From positions 12,092,501 through 12,156,500 of the forward strand of contig OX387200.1 of assembly GCA_947561715.1 (NCBI GenBank): a stretch of 64,000 nucleotides of DNA, given 5' to 3'. Positions 40,561 through 54,500 of this stretch are shown here, piece after piece. The notes beneath the pieces were generated by a model. The model had not been told where the DNA came from, did no database searches, and worked only from the letters and a program-made list of their open reading frames with translations. A program made the position numbers and the translations under genes. The DNA comes from Ascidia mentula. Its lineage: Eukaryota; Chordata; Ascidiacea; Phlebobranchia; Ascidiidae. Position 1 is the first letter of the stretch. Every line of letters starts with the position of its first letter.

Positions 40561-41528
40561 ACATACGTTGTGCAACCGCAAAAGCAATACTGGAGTATCA
40601 GCGTTTTCCACTGTATAATAAAGCTTGTACTGCAAAAAAATATTTTTCATCGAAAAGTCATATACTGCAAAATGGACAAGTGCTGAAATCGCATAGTTGC
40701 ATACGTTGTGCAACCGCAAAAGCAATACTGGAGTATCAGCGTTTTCCACTGTATAATAAAGCTTGTACTGCAAAAAAATATTTTTCATCGAAAAGTCATA
40801 TACTGCAAAATAGACAAGTGCTGAAATCGCACAGTTGCATACGTTGAGCAACCGCAAAAGCAATACTGGAATACCAGCGTTTTCCACTGTATAACAAAGC
40901 TTGTACTGAAAAAAATTATTTTTTATCGAAAAGTCGTATACTGCAAAATGGACAAGTACTGAAATCTCATAGTTTCATACGTTGTGCAACCGCAAAAGCA
41001 ATACTGGAGTACCAGCGTTTTCCACTGTATAATAAAGCTTGTACTGAAAAAAATATTTTTCATCGAAAAGTCATATACTGCAAAATGGACAAGTGCTGAA
41101 ATCGCATAGTTACGTACGTTGTGCAACCGCAAAAGCAATACTGGAGTATCAGCGTTTTCCACTGTATAATAAAGCTTGTACTGAAAAAAATTATTTTTTA
41201 TCGAAAAGTCATATACTGCAAAACGGACAAGTACTGAAATCTCATAGTTTCATACGTTGTGCAACCGCAAAAGCAATACTGGAGTATCAGCGTTTTCCAC
41301 TGTATAATAAAGCTTGTACTGCAAAAAAATATTTTTCATCGAAAAGTCATATACTGCAAAATGGACAAGTGCTGAAATCGCATAGTTACATACGTTGTGC
41401 AACCGCAAAAGCAATACTGGAGTATCAGCGTTTTCCACTGTATAATAAAGCTTGTACTGCAAAAAAATATTTTTCATCGAAAAGTCATATACTGCAAATT
41501 GGAAAAGTGCTGAAATCGCACAGTTGCA

Positions 41529-44008
41529 TACGTTGTGCAACCGCAAAAGCAATACTGGAATACCAGCGTTTTCCACTGTATAACAAAGCTTGTACTGAAA
41601 AAAATTATTTTTTATCGAAAAGTCATATACTGCAAAATGGACAAGTACTGAAATCTCATAGTTACATACGTTGTGCAACCGCAAAAGCAATACTGGAGTA
41701 CCAGCGTTTTCCACTGTATAATAAAGCTTGTACTGAAAAAAATTATTTTTTATCGAAAAGTCATATACTGCAAAATGGACAAGTGCTGAAATCTCATAGT
41801 TACATACGTTGTGCAACCGCAAAAGCAATACTGGAGTATCAGCGTTTTCCACTGTATAATAAAGCTTGTACTGCAAAAAAATATTTTTCATCGAAAAGTC
41901 ATATACTGCAAAATGGACAAGTGCTGACATGGCATAGTTACATACGTTGTGCAACCGCAAAAGCAATACTGGAGTATCAGCGTTTTCCACTGTATAATAA
42001 AGCTTGTACTGCAAAAAAATATTTTTCATCGAAAAGTCATATACTGCAAAATGGACAAGTGCTGAAATCTCATAGTTACATACGTTGTGCAACCGCAAAA
42101 GCAATACTGGAGTACCAGCGTTTTCCACTGTATAATAAAGCTTGTACTGAAAAAAATTATTTTTTATCGAAAAGTCATATACTGCAAAATGGACAAGTGC
42201 TGAAATCGCATAGTTACATACGTTGTGCAACCGCAAAAGCAATACTGGAATATCAGCGTTGTCCACTGTATAACAAAGCTTGTACTGAAAAAAATTATTT
42301 TTTGTCGAAAAGTCGTATACTGCATAATGGACAAGTGCTGAAATCTCATAGTTACATACGTTGTGCAACCGCAAAAGCAATACTGGAGTATCAGCGTTTT
42401 CCACTGTACAATAAAGCTTGTACTGCAAAAAAATATTTTTCATCGAAAAGTCATATACTGCAAAATGGACAAGTGCTGAAATCGCATAGTTGCATACGTT
42501 GTGCAACCGCAAAAGCAATACTGGAGTACCAGCGTTTTCCACTGTATAATAAAGCTTGTACTGAAAAAAATATTTTTCATCGAAAAGTCATATACTGCAA
42601 AATGGACAAGTGCTGAAATCGCATAGTTACGTACGTTGTACAACCGCAAAAGCAATACTGGAGTATCAGCGTTTTCCACTGTATAATAAAGCTTGTACTG
42701 CAAAAAAATATTTTTCATCGAAAAGTCATATACTGCAAAATGGACAAGTGCTGAAATCGCATAGTTACATACGTTGTGCAACCGCAAAAGCAATACTGGA
42801 GTATCAGCGTTTTCCACTGTATAATAAAGCTTGTACTGCAAAAAAATATTTTTCATCGAAAAGTCATATACTGCAAATTGGAAAAGTGCTGAAATCGCAC
42901 AGTTGCATACGTTGTGCAACCGCAAAAGCAATACTGGAATACCAGCGTTTTCCACTGTATAACAAAGCTTGTACTGAAAAAAATTATTTTTTATCGAAAA
43001 GTCATATACTGCAAAATGGACAAGTACTGAAATCTCATAGTTACATACGTTGTGCAACCGCAAAAGCAATACTGGAGTACCAGCGTTTTCCACTGTATAA
43101 TAAAGCTTGTACTGCAAAAAAATATTTTTTATCGAAAAGTCATATACTGCAAAATAGAAAAGTGCTGAAATCGCACAATTGCATAAGTTGTGCAACCGCA
43201 AAAGCAATACTGGAATAACAGCGTTTTCCACTGTATAACAAAGCTTGTACAGAAAAAAATTATTTTTTATCGAAAAGTCATATACTGCAAAATGGACAAG
43301 TGCTGAAATCTCATAGTTACATACGTTGTGCAACCGCAAAAGCAATACTGGAATATCAGCGTTTTCCACTGTATAATAAAGCTTGTACTGAAAAAAATTA
43401 TTTTTTATCGAAAAGTCATATACTGCAAAATGCACAAGTGCTGAAATCGCACAGTTACATACGTTGTGCAACCGCAAAAGCAATACTGGAGTATCAGCGT
43501 TTTCCACTGTATAATAAAGCTTGCAGTGCAAAAAAATATTTTTCATCGAAAAGTCATATACTGCAAAATGGACAAGTGCTGAAATCGCATAGTTACATAC
43601 GTTGTGCAACCGCAAAAGCAATATTGGAGTATCAGCGTTTTCCACTGTATAATAAAGCTTGTACTGCAAAAAAATATTTTTCATCGAAAAGTCATATACT
43701 GCAAAATGGACAAATGCTGAAATCGCATAGTTACATACGTTGTGCAACCGCAAAAGCAATACTGGAGTATCAGCGTTTTCCACTGTATAATAAAGCTTGT
43801 ACTGCAAAAAAATATTTTTCATCGAAAAGTCATATACTGCAAAATGGACAAGTGCTGAAATCGCATAGTTACATACGTTGTGCAACCGCAAAAGCAATAT
43901 TGGAGTATCAGCGTTTTCCAATGTATAATAAAGCTTGTACTGCAAAAAAATATTTTTCATCGAAAAGTCATATACTGCAAAATGGACAAGTGCTGAAATC
44001 GCATAGTT
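41529..44008. repeat. Long-range duplicated block, copy 2 (partner at 1-2480)
   Basis: Partner of the block at the start of the window, at a constant 41528-bp offset over about 18 monomers. The same landmark series also occurs near 21367-24144, at a 19864-bp offset over 22765-24143 (landmarks 22765 to 42629 and 24143 to 44007). There one monomer fewer lies between 21367 and 22765 than between 41093 and 42629. The block was therefore copied at least three times, with small gains and losses of whole monomers. Confidence 0.82.
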
Positions 44009-45940
44009 AAATACGTTGTGCAACCGCAAAAGCAATACTGGAGTATCAGCGTTTTCCACTGTATAATAAAGCTTGTACAGAAAAAAATTATTTTTTATCG
44101 AAAAGTCATATACTGCAAAATGGACAAGTGCTGAAATCTCATAGTTACATACGTTGTGCAACCGCAAAAGCAATACTGGAATATCAGCGTTTTCCAATGT
44201 ATAATAAAGCTTGTACTGCAAAAAAATATTTTTCATCGAAAAGTCATATACTGCAAAATGGACAAGTGCTGAAATCGCATAGTTAAATACGTTGTGCAAC
44301 CGCAAAAGCAATACTGGAGTATCAGCGTTTTCCACTGTATAATAAAGCTTGTACTGCAAAAAAATATTTTTCATCGAAAAGTCATATACTGCAAAATGGA
44401 CAAGTGCTGAAATCGCATAGTTACATACGTTGTGCAACCGCAAAAGCAATACTGGAGTATCAGCGTTTTCCACTGTATAATAAAGCTTGTACTGCAAAAA
44501 AATATTTTTCATCGAAAAGTCATATACTGCAAAATGGACAAGTGCTGAAATCGCATAGTTACATACGTTGTGCAACCGCAAAAGCAATACTGGAATATCA
44601 GCGTTGTCCACTGTATAACAAAGCTTGTACTGAAAAAAATTATTTTTTGTCGAAAAGTCACATACTGCAAAATGGACAAGTGCTGAAATCTCATAGTTAC
44701 ATACGTTGTGCAACCGCAAAAGCAATACTGGAGTATCAGCGTTTTCCACTGTATAATAAAGCTTGTACTGCAAAAAAATATTATTTATCGAAAAGTCATA
44801 TACTGCAAAATGGACAAGTGCTGAAATCGCACAGTTGCATACGTTGTGCAACCGCAAAAGCAATACTGGAGTATCAGCGTTTTCCACTGTATAATAAAGC
44901 TTGTACTGAAAAAAAATATTTTTCATCGAAAAGTCATATACTGCAAAATGGACAAGTGCTGAAATCGCACAGTTGCATACGTTGTGCAACCGCAAAAGCA
45001 ATACTGGAGTATCAGCGTTTTCCACCGTATAATAAAGCTTGTACTGAAAAAAAATATTTTTCATCGAAAAGTCATATACTGCAAAATGGACAAGTGCTGA
45101 AATCGCATAGTTACATACGTTGTGCAACCGCAAAAGCAATACTGGAATATCAGCGTTGTCCACTGTATAATAAAGCTTGTACTGCAAAAAAATATTTTTC
45201 ATCGAAAAGTCATATACTGCAAAATGGACAAGTGCTGAAATCGCATAGTTACATACGTTGTGCAACCGCAAAAGCAATACTGGAGTATCAGCGTTTTCCC
45301 CTGTATAATAAAGCTTGTACTGCAAAAAAATATTTTTTATCGAAAAGTCATATACTGCAAAATAGAAAAGTGCTGAAATCGCACAGTTGCATAAGTTGTG
45401 CAACCGCAAAAGCAATACTGGAATACCAGCGTTTTCCACTGTATAACAAAGCTTGTAATGAAAAAAATTATTTTTTATCGAAAAGTCATATACTGCAAAA
45501 TGGACAAGTGCTGAAATCGCATAGTTACATACGTTGTGCAACCGCAAAAGCAATACTGGAGTATCAGCGTTTTCCACTGTATAATAAAGCTTGTACTGCA
45601 AAAAAATATTTTTCATCGAAAAGTCATATACTGCAAAATGGACAAGTGCTGAAATCGCATAGTTACATACGTTGTGCAACCGCAAAAGCAATACTGGAAT
45701 ATCAGCGTTGTCCACTGTATAACAAAGCTTGTACTGAAAAAAATTATTTTTTGTCGAAAAGTCACATACTGCAAAATGGACAAGTGCTGAAATCTCATAG
45801 TTACATACGTTGTGCAACCGCAAAAGCAATACTGGAGTATCAGCGTTTTCCACTGTATAATAAAGCTTGTACTGCAAAAAAATATTTTTCATCGAAAAGT
45901 CATATACTGCAAAATGGACAAGTGCTGAAATCGCATAGTT
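44009..45940. repeat. 14-monomer tandem duplication, unit 1 (1932 bp)
   Basis: A block of exactly 14 x 138 bp followed directly by a second copy. Private markers repeat at the 1932-bp shift: TCCACCGTAT at 45021 and 46953, and GCTTGTACAGAAAA near 44071 and 46003. All monomers inside are 138 bp, so the register does not change between copies. Matching extends slightly upstream to about 43925, where the flanking monomers diverge (CCAATGTAT against CCACTGTAT). Confidence 0.88.
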
Positions 45941-47872
45941 AAATACGTTGTGCAACCGCAAAAGCAATACTGGAGTATCAGCGTTTTCCACTGTATAATA
46001 AAGCTTGTACAGAAAAAAATTATTTTTTATCGAAAAGTCATATACTGCAAAATGGACAAGTGCTGAAATCTCATAGTTACATACGTTGTGCAACCGCAAA
46101 AGCAATACTGGAATATCAGCGTTTTCCAATGTATAATAAAGCTTGTACTGCAAAAAAATATTTTTCATCGAAAAGTCATATACTGCAAAATGGACAAGTG
46201 CTGAAATCGCATAGTTAAATACGTTGTGCAACCGCAAAAGCAATACTGGAGTATCAGCGTTTTCCACTGTATAATAAAGCTTGTACTGCAAAAAAATATT
46301 TTTCATCGAAAAGTCATATACTGCAAAATGGACAAGTGCTGAAATCGCATAGTTACATACGTTGTGCAACCGCAAAAGCAATACTGGAGTATCAGCGTTT
46401 TCCACTGTATAATAAAGCTTGTACTGCAAAAAAATATTTTTCATCGAAAAGTCATATACTGCAAAATGGACAAGTGCTGAAATCGCATAGTTACATACGT
46501 TGTGCAACCGCAAAAGCAATACTGGAATATCAGCGTTGTCCACTGTATAACAAAGCTTGTACTGAAAAAAATTATTTTTTGTCGAAAAGTCACATACTGC
46601 AAAATGGACAAGTGCTGAAATCTCATAGTTACATACGTTGTGCAACCGCAAAAGCAATACTGGAGTATCAGCGTTTTCCACTGTATAATAAAGCTTGTAC
46701 TGCAAAAAAATATTATTTATCGAAAAGTCATATACTGCAAAATGGACAAGTGCTGAAATCGCACAGTTGCATACGTTGTGCAACCGCAAAAGCAATACTG
46801 GAGTATCAGCGTTTTCCACTGTATAATAAAGCTTGTACTGAAAAAAAATATTTTTCATCGAAAAGTCATATACTGCAAAATGGACAAGTGCTGAAATCGC
46901 ACAGTTGCATACGTTGTGCAACCGCAAAAGCAATACTGGAGTATCAGCGTTTTCCACCGTATAATAAAGCTTGTACTGAAAAAAAATATTTTTCATCGAA
47001 AAGTCATATACTGCAAAATGGACAAGTGCTGAAATCGCATAGTTACATACGTTGTGCAACCGCAAAAGCAATACTGGAATATCAGCGTTGTCCACTGTAT
47101 AATAAAGCTTGTACTGCAAAAAAATATTTTTCATCGAAAAGTCATATACTGCAAAATGGACAAGTGCTGAAATCGCATAGTTACATACGTTGTGCAACCG
47201 CAAAAGCAATACTGGAGTATCAGCGTTTTCCCCTGTATAATAAAGCTTGTACTGCAAAAAAATATTTTTTATCGAAAAGTCATATACTGCAAAATAGAAA
47301 AGTGCTGAAATCGCACAGTTGCATAAGTTGTGCAACCGCAAAAGCAATACTGGAATACCAGCGTTTTCCACTGTATAACAAAGCTTGTAATGAAAAAAAT
47401 TATTTTTTATCGAAAAGTCATATACTGCAAAATGGACAAGTGCTGAAATCGCATAGTTACATACGTTGTGCAACCGCAAAAGCAATACTGGAGTATCAGC
47501 GTTTTCCACTGTATAATAAAGCTTGTACTGCAAAAAAATATTTTTCATCGAAAAGTCATATACTGCAAAATGGACAAGTGCTGAAATCGCATAGTTACAT
47601 ACGTTGTGCAACCGCAAAAGCAATACTGGAATATCAGCGTTGTCCACTGTATAACAAAGCTTGTACTGAAAAAAATTATTTTTTGTCGAAAAGTCACATA
47701 CTGCAAAATGGACAAGTGCTGAAATCTCATAGTTACATACGTTGTGCAACCGCAAAAGCAATACTGGAGTATCAGCGTTTTCCACTGTATAATAAAGCTT
47801 GTACTGCAAAAAAATATTTTTCATCGAAAAGTCATATACTGCAAAATGGACAAGTGCTGAAATCGCATAGTT
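45941..47872. repeat. 14-monomer tandem duplication, unit 2 (1932 bp)
   Basis: Second copy of the 14-monomer block. It differs at its right end, where AGTTAAATACG in unit 1 is AGTTACATACG here. Its last five monomers are the first copy of a further 690-bp duplication, so the two events are nested. Confidence 0.88.
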
Positions 47873-48543
47873 ACATACGTTGTGCAACCGCAAAAGCAAT
47901 ACTGGAGTATCAGCGTTTTCCCCTGTATAATAAAGCTTGTACTGCAAAAAAATATTTTTTATCGAAAAGTCATATACTGCAAAATAGAAAAGTGCTGAAA
48001 TCGCACAGTTGCATAAGTTGTGCAACCGCAAAAGCAATACTGGAATACCAGCGTTTTCCACTGTATAACAAAGCTTGTAATGAAAAAAATTATTTTTTAT
48101 CGAAAAGTCATATACTGCAAAATGGACAAGTGCTGAAATCGCATAGTTACATACGTTGTGCAACCGCAAAAGCAATACTGGAGTATCAGCGTTTTCCACT
48201 GTATAATAAAGCTTGTACTGCAAAAAAATATTTTTCATCGAAAAGTCATATACTGCAAAATGGACAAGTGCTGAAATCGCATAGTTACATACGTTGTGCA
48301 ACCGCAAAAGCAATACTGGAATATCAGCGTTGTCCACTGTATAACAAAGCTTGTACTGAAAAAAATTATTTTTTGTCGAAAAGTCACATACTGCAAAATG
48401 GACAAGTGCTGAAATCTCATAGTTACATACGTTGTGCAACCGCAAAAGCAATACTGGAGTATCAGCGTTTTCCACTGTATAATAAAGCTTGCACTGCAAA
48501 AAAATATTTTTCATCGAAAAGTCATATACTGCAAAATGGACAA
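47164..48543. repeat. 5-monomer tandem duplication (2 x 690 bp)
   Basis: Monomer order in 47164-47853 repeats in 47854-48543 at a shift of exactly 690 bp (5 x 138). The order is: CCCCTG-type A monomer with AATAGAAAAGTG; TGCATAAGTTG-led monomer with GTAATGAAAA; type A; the GCGTTGTCCACTG type B monomer; type A. One difference is GCTTGTACTGC against GCTTGCACTGC in the last monomer. This is nested in the right end of the 14-monomer duplication. Confidence 0.85.
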
Positions 48544-51500
48544 GTGCTGAAATCGCATAGTTACATACGTTGTGCAACCGCAAAAGCAATACTGGAGTAT
48601 CAGCGTTTTCCACTGTATAATAAAGCTTGTACTGCAAAAAAATATTTTTCATCGAAAAGTCATATACTGCAAAATGGACAAGTGCTGAAATCGCATAGTT
48701 GTATACGTTGTGCAACCGCAAAAGCAATACTGGAGTATCAGCGTTTTCCCCTGTATAATAAAGCTTGTACTGCAAAAAAATATTTTTCATCGAAAAGTCA
48801 TATACTGCAAAATGGACAAGTGCTGAAATCGCATAGTTGTATACGTTGTGCAACCGCAAAAGCAATACTGGAGTATCAGCCTTTTCCCCTGTATAATAAA
48901 GCTTGTACTGCAAAAAAATATTTATTATCGAAAAGTCATATACTGCAAAATAGACAAGTGCTGAAATCGCACAGTTGCATACGTTGTGCAACCGCAAAAG
49001 CAATACTGGAATACCAGCGTTTTCCACTGTATAATAAAGCTTATACTGAAAAAAATTATTTTTTATCGAAAAGTCATATACTGCAAAATGGACAAGTACT
49101 GAAATCTCATAGTTTCATACGTTGTGCAACCGCAAAAGCAATACTGGAGTACCAGCGTTTTCCACTGTATAATAAAGCTTGTACTGAAAAAAATATTTTT
49201 CATCGAAAAGTCATATACTGCAAAATGGACAAGTGCTGAAATCGCATAGTTACATACATTGTGCAACCGCAAAAGCAATACTGGAGTATCAGCGTTTTCC
49301 ACTGTATAATAAAGCTTGTACTGAAAAAAATTATTTTTTGTCGAAAAGTCATATACTGCAAAACGGACAAGTACTGTAATCTCATAGTTTCATGCGTTGT
49401 GCAACCGCAAAAGCAATACTGGAGTATCAGCGTTTTCCACTGTATAATAAAGCTTGTACTGCAAAAAAATATTTTTCATCGAAAAGTCATATACTGCAAA
49501 ATGGAAAAGTGCTGAAATCGCATAGTTACATACGTTGTGCAACCGCAAAAGCAATACTGGAATATCAGCGTTGTCCACTTTATAATAAAGCTTGTACTGC
49601 AAAAAAATATTTTTCATCGAAAAGTCATACACTGCAAAATGGACAAGTGCTGAAATCGCATAGTTACATACGTTGTGCAACCGCAAAAGCAATACTGGAG
49701 TACCAGCGTTTTCCACTGTATAATAAAGCTTGTAATGAAAAAAATTATTTTTTATCGAAAAGTCATATACTGCAAAATGGACAAGTGCTGAAATCTCATA
49801 GTTACATACGTTGTGCAACTGCAAAAGCAATACTGGAGTATCAGCGTTTTCCACTGTATAATAAAGCTTGTACTGCAAAAAAATATTTTTTATCGAAAAG
49901 TCATATACTGCAAAATGGACAAGTGCTGAAATCGCATAGTTACATACGTTGTGCAACCGCAAAAGCAATACTGGAGTATCAGCGTTTTCCCCTGTATAAT
50001 AAAGCTTGTACTGCAAAAAAATATTTTTTATCGAAAAGTCATATACTGCAAAATAGAAAAGTGCTGAAATCGCACAATTGCATAAGTTGTGCAACCGCAA
50101 AAGCAATACTGGAATACCAGCGTTTTCCACTGTATAACAAAGCTTGTACAAAAAAAAATTATTTTTTATCGAAAAGTCATATACAGCAAAATGGACAAGT
50201 GCTGAAATCTCATAGTTACATACGTTGTGCAACCGCAAAAGCAATACTGGAATATCAGCGTTTTCCACTGTATAATAAAGCTTGTACTGAAAAAAATTAT
50301 TTTTTATCGAAAAGTCATATACTGCAAAATGCACAAGTGCTGAAATCGCACAGTTACATACGTTGTGCAACCGCAAAAGCAATACTGGAGTATCAGCGTT
50401 TTCCACTGTATAATAAAGCTTGCAGTGCAAAAAAATATTTTTCATCGAAAAGTCATATACTGCAAAATGGACAAGTGCTGAAATCGCATAGTTACATACG
50501 TTGTGCAACCGCAAAAGCAATATTGGAGTATCAGCGTTTTCCACTGTATAATAAAGCTTGAACTGCAAAAAAATATTTTTCATCGAAAAGTCATATACTG
50601 CAAAATGGACAAGTGCTGAAATCGCATAGTTACATACGTTGTGCAACCGCAAAAGCAATACTGGAGTATCAGCGTTTTCCACTGTATAATAAAGCTTGCA
50701 CTGCAAAAAAATATTTTTCATCGAAAAGTCATATACTGCAAAATGGACAAGTGCTGAAATCGCATAGTTACATACGTTGTGCAACCGCAAAAGCAATACT
50801 GGAGTATCAGCGTTTTCCACTGTATAATAAAGCTTGTACTGCAAAAAAATATTTTTCATCGAAAAGTCATATACTGCAAAATGGACAAGTGCTGAAATCG
50901 CATAGTTGTATACGTTGTGCAACCGCAAAAGCAATACTGGAGTATCAGCGTTTTCCCCTGTATAATAAAGCTTGTACTGCAAAAAAATATTTTTCATCGA
51001 AAAGTCATATACTGCAAAATGGACAAGTGCTGAAATCGCATAGTTGTATACGTTGTGCAACCGCAAAAGCAATACTGGAATATCAGCGTTGTCCACTGTA
51101 TAACAAAGCTTGTACTGAAAAAAATTATTTTTTGTCGAGAAGTCACATACTGCAAAATGGACAAGTGCTGAAATCTCATAGTTACATACGTTGTGCAACC
51201 GCAAAAGCAATACTGGAGTATCAGCGTTTTCCACTGTATAATAAAGCTTGCACTGCAAAAAAATATTTTTCATCGAAAAGTCATATACTGCAAAATGGAC
51301 AAGTGCTGAAATCGCATAGTTACATACGTTGTGCAACCGCAAAAGCAATACTGGAGTATCAGCGTTTTCCACTGTATAATAAAGCTTGTACTGCAAAAAA
51401 ATATTTTTCATCGAAAAGTCATATACTGCAAAATGGACAAGTGCTGAAATCGCATAGTTGTATACGTTGTGCAACCGCAAAAGCAATACTGGAGTATCAG

Positions 51501-54500
51501 CGTTTTCCCCTGTATAATAAAGCTTGTACTGCAAAAAAATATTTTTCATCGAAAAGTCATATACTGCAAAATGGACAAGTGCTGAAATCGCATAGTTGTA
51601 TACGTTGTGCAACCGCAAAAGCAATACTGGAGTATCAGCCTTTTCCCCTGTATAATAAAGCTTGTACTGCAAAAAAATATTTTTTATCGAAAAGTCATAT
51701 ACTGCAAAATAGACAAGTGCTGAAATCGCACAGTTGCATACGTTGTGCAACCGCAAAAGCAATACTGGAATACCAGCGTTTTCCACTGTATAATAAAGCT
51801 TATACTGAAAAAAATTATTTTTTATCGAAAAGTCATATACTGCAAAATGGACAAGTACTGAAATCTCATAGTTTCATACGTTGTGCAACCGCAAAAGCAA
51901 TACTGGAGTACCAGCGTTTTCCACTGTATAATAAAGCTTGTACTGAAAAAAATATTTTTCATCGAAAAGTCATATACTGCAAAATGGACAAGTGCTGAAA
52001 TCGCATAGTTACATACATTGTGCAACCGCAAAAGCAATACTGGAGTATCAGCGTTTTCCACTGTATAATAAAGCTTATACTGAAAAAAATTATTTTTTGT
52101 CGAAAAGTCATATACTGCAAAACGGACAAGTACTGTAATCTCATAGTTTCATGCGTTGTGCAACCGCAAAAGCAATACTGGAGTATCAGCGTTTTCCACT
52201 GTATAATAAAGCTTGTACTGCAAAAAAATATTTTTCATCGAAAAGTCATATACTGCAAAATGGACAAGTGCTGAAATCGCATAGTTACATACGTTGTGCA
52301 ACCGCAAAAGCAATACTGGAATATCAGCGTTGTCCACTGTATAATAAAGCTTGTACTGCAAAAAAATATTTTTCATCGAAAAGTCATACACTGCAAAATG
52401 GACAAGTGCTGAAATCGCATAGTTACATACGTTGTGCAACCGCAAAAGCAATACTGGAGTACCAGCGTTTTCCACTGTATAATAAAGCTTGTAATGAAAA
52501 AAATTATTTTTTATCGAAAAGTCATATACTGCAAAATGGACAAGTGCTGAAATCTCATAGTTACATACGTTGTGCAACTGCAAAAGCAATACTGGAGTAT
52601 CAGCGTTTTCCACTGTATAATAAAGCTTGTACTGCAAAAAAATATTTTTTATCGAAAAGTCATATACTGCAAAATGGACAAGTGCTGAAATCGCATAGTT
52701 ACATACGTTGTGCAACCGCAAAAGCAATACTGGAGTATCAGCGTTTTCCCCTGTATAATAAAGCTTGTACTGCAAAAAAATATTTTTCATCGAAAAGTCA
52801 TATACTGCAAAATGGACAATTGCTGAAATCGCATAGTTACATACGTTGTGCAACCGCAATAGCAATACTGGAGTATCAGCGTTTTCCACTGTATAATAAA
52901 GCTTGTACTGCAAAAAAATATTTTTTAACGAAAAGTCATATACTGCAAAATGGACAAGTGCTGAAATCGCATAGTTACATACGTTGTGCAACCGCAAAAG
53001 CAATACTGGAGTATCAGCGTTTTCCACTGTATAATAAAGCTTGTACTGCAAAAAAATATTTTTCATCGAAAAGTCATATACTGCAAAATGGACAAGTGCT
53101 GAAATCGCATAGTTACATACGTTGTGCAACCGCAAAAGCAATACTGGAATATCAGCGTTGTCCACTGTATAACAAAGCTTGTACTGAAAAAAATTATTTT
53201 TTGTCGAAAAGTCATATACTGCATAATGGACAAGTGCTGAAATCTCATAGTTACATACGTTGTGCAACCGCAAAAGCAATACTGGAGTATCAGCGTTTTC
53301 CACTGTATAATAAAGCTTGTACTGCAAAAAAATATTTTTCATCGAAAAGTCATATACTGCAAAATGGACAAGTGCTGAAATCGCATAGTTACATACGTTG
53401 TGCAACCGCAAAAGCATTACTGGAGTATCAGCGTTTTCCACTGTATAATAAAGCTTGTACTGCAAAAACATATTTTTCATCGAAAAGTCATATACTGCAA
53501 ATTGGAAAAGTGCTGAAATCGCACAGTTGCATACGTTGTGCAACCGCAAAAGCAATACTGGAATACCAGCGTTTTCCACTGTATAACAAAGCTTGTACTG
53601 AAAAAAATTATTTTTTATCGAAAAGTCATATACTGCAAAATGGACAAGTACTGAAATCTCATAGTTACATACGTTGTGCAACCGCAAAAGCAATACTGGA
53701 GTACCAGCGTTTTCCACTGTATAATAAAGCTTGTACTGAAAAAAATTATTTTTTATCGAAAAGTCATATACTGCAAAATGGACAAGTGCTGAAATCTCAT
53801 AGTTACATACGTTGTGCAACCGCAAAAGCAATACTGGAGTATCAGCGTTTTCCACTGTATAATAAAGCTTGTACTGCAAAAAAATATTTTTCATCGAAAA
53901 GTCATATACTGCAAAATGGACAAGTGCTGAAATCGCATAGTTACATACGTTGTGCAACCGCAAAAGCAATACTGGAGTATCAGCGTTTTCCACTGTATAA
54001 TAAAGCTTGTACTGCAAAAAAATATTTTTCATCGAAAAGTCATATACTGCAATTTGGAAAAGTGCTGAAATCGCACATTTGCATACGTTGTGCAACCGCA
54101 AAAGCAATACTGGAATACCAGCGTTTTCCACTGTATAACAAAGCTTGTACTGAAAAAAATTATTTTTTATCGAAAAGTCATATACTGCAAAATGGACAAG
54201 TACTGAAATCTCATAGTTACATACGTTGTGCAACCGCAAAAGCAATACTGGAGTACCAGCGTTTTCCACTGTATAATAAAGCTTGTACTGAAAAAAATTA
54301 TTTTTTATCGAAAAGTCATATACTCCAAAATGGACAAGTGCTGAAATCTCATAGTTACATACGTTGTGCAACCGCAAAAGCAATACTGGAGTACCAGCGT
54401 TTTCCACTGTATAATAAAGCTTGTACTGCAAAAAAATATTTTTTTTATCGAAAAGTCATATACTGCAAAATAGACAAGTGCTGAAATCGCACAGTTGCAT

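Larger units (their letters stand above)
42440..49027 (-). other. Longest satellite-derived open frame (2195 codons), unlikely to be a gene
   Basis: The minus strand is stop-free over about 48 monomers here. Each 138-bp monomer contributes 46 residues with the recurring words TPVLLLRLHN, AISALVHFAVYDFSMKN and QYKLYYT. The plus strand of the same DNA is also open in one frame for long runs, for example 46336-49239, 967 codons. The frame survives because the period is a multiple of three and because the length variants that would shift it are absent in this stretch. Recurrent substitutions fall at non-synonymous sites freely, there is no upstream gene structure, and no recognised domain appears. 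I read it as an accidental open frame. Transcription is possible, as for many satellites, but nothing here supports a protein. Confidence 0.6.
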
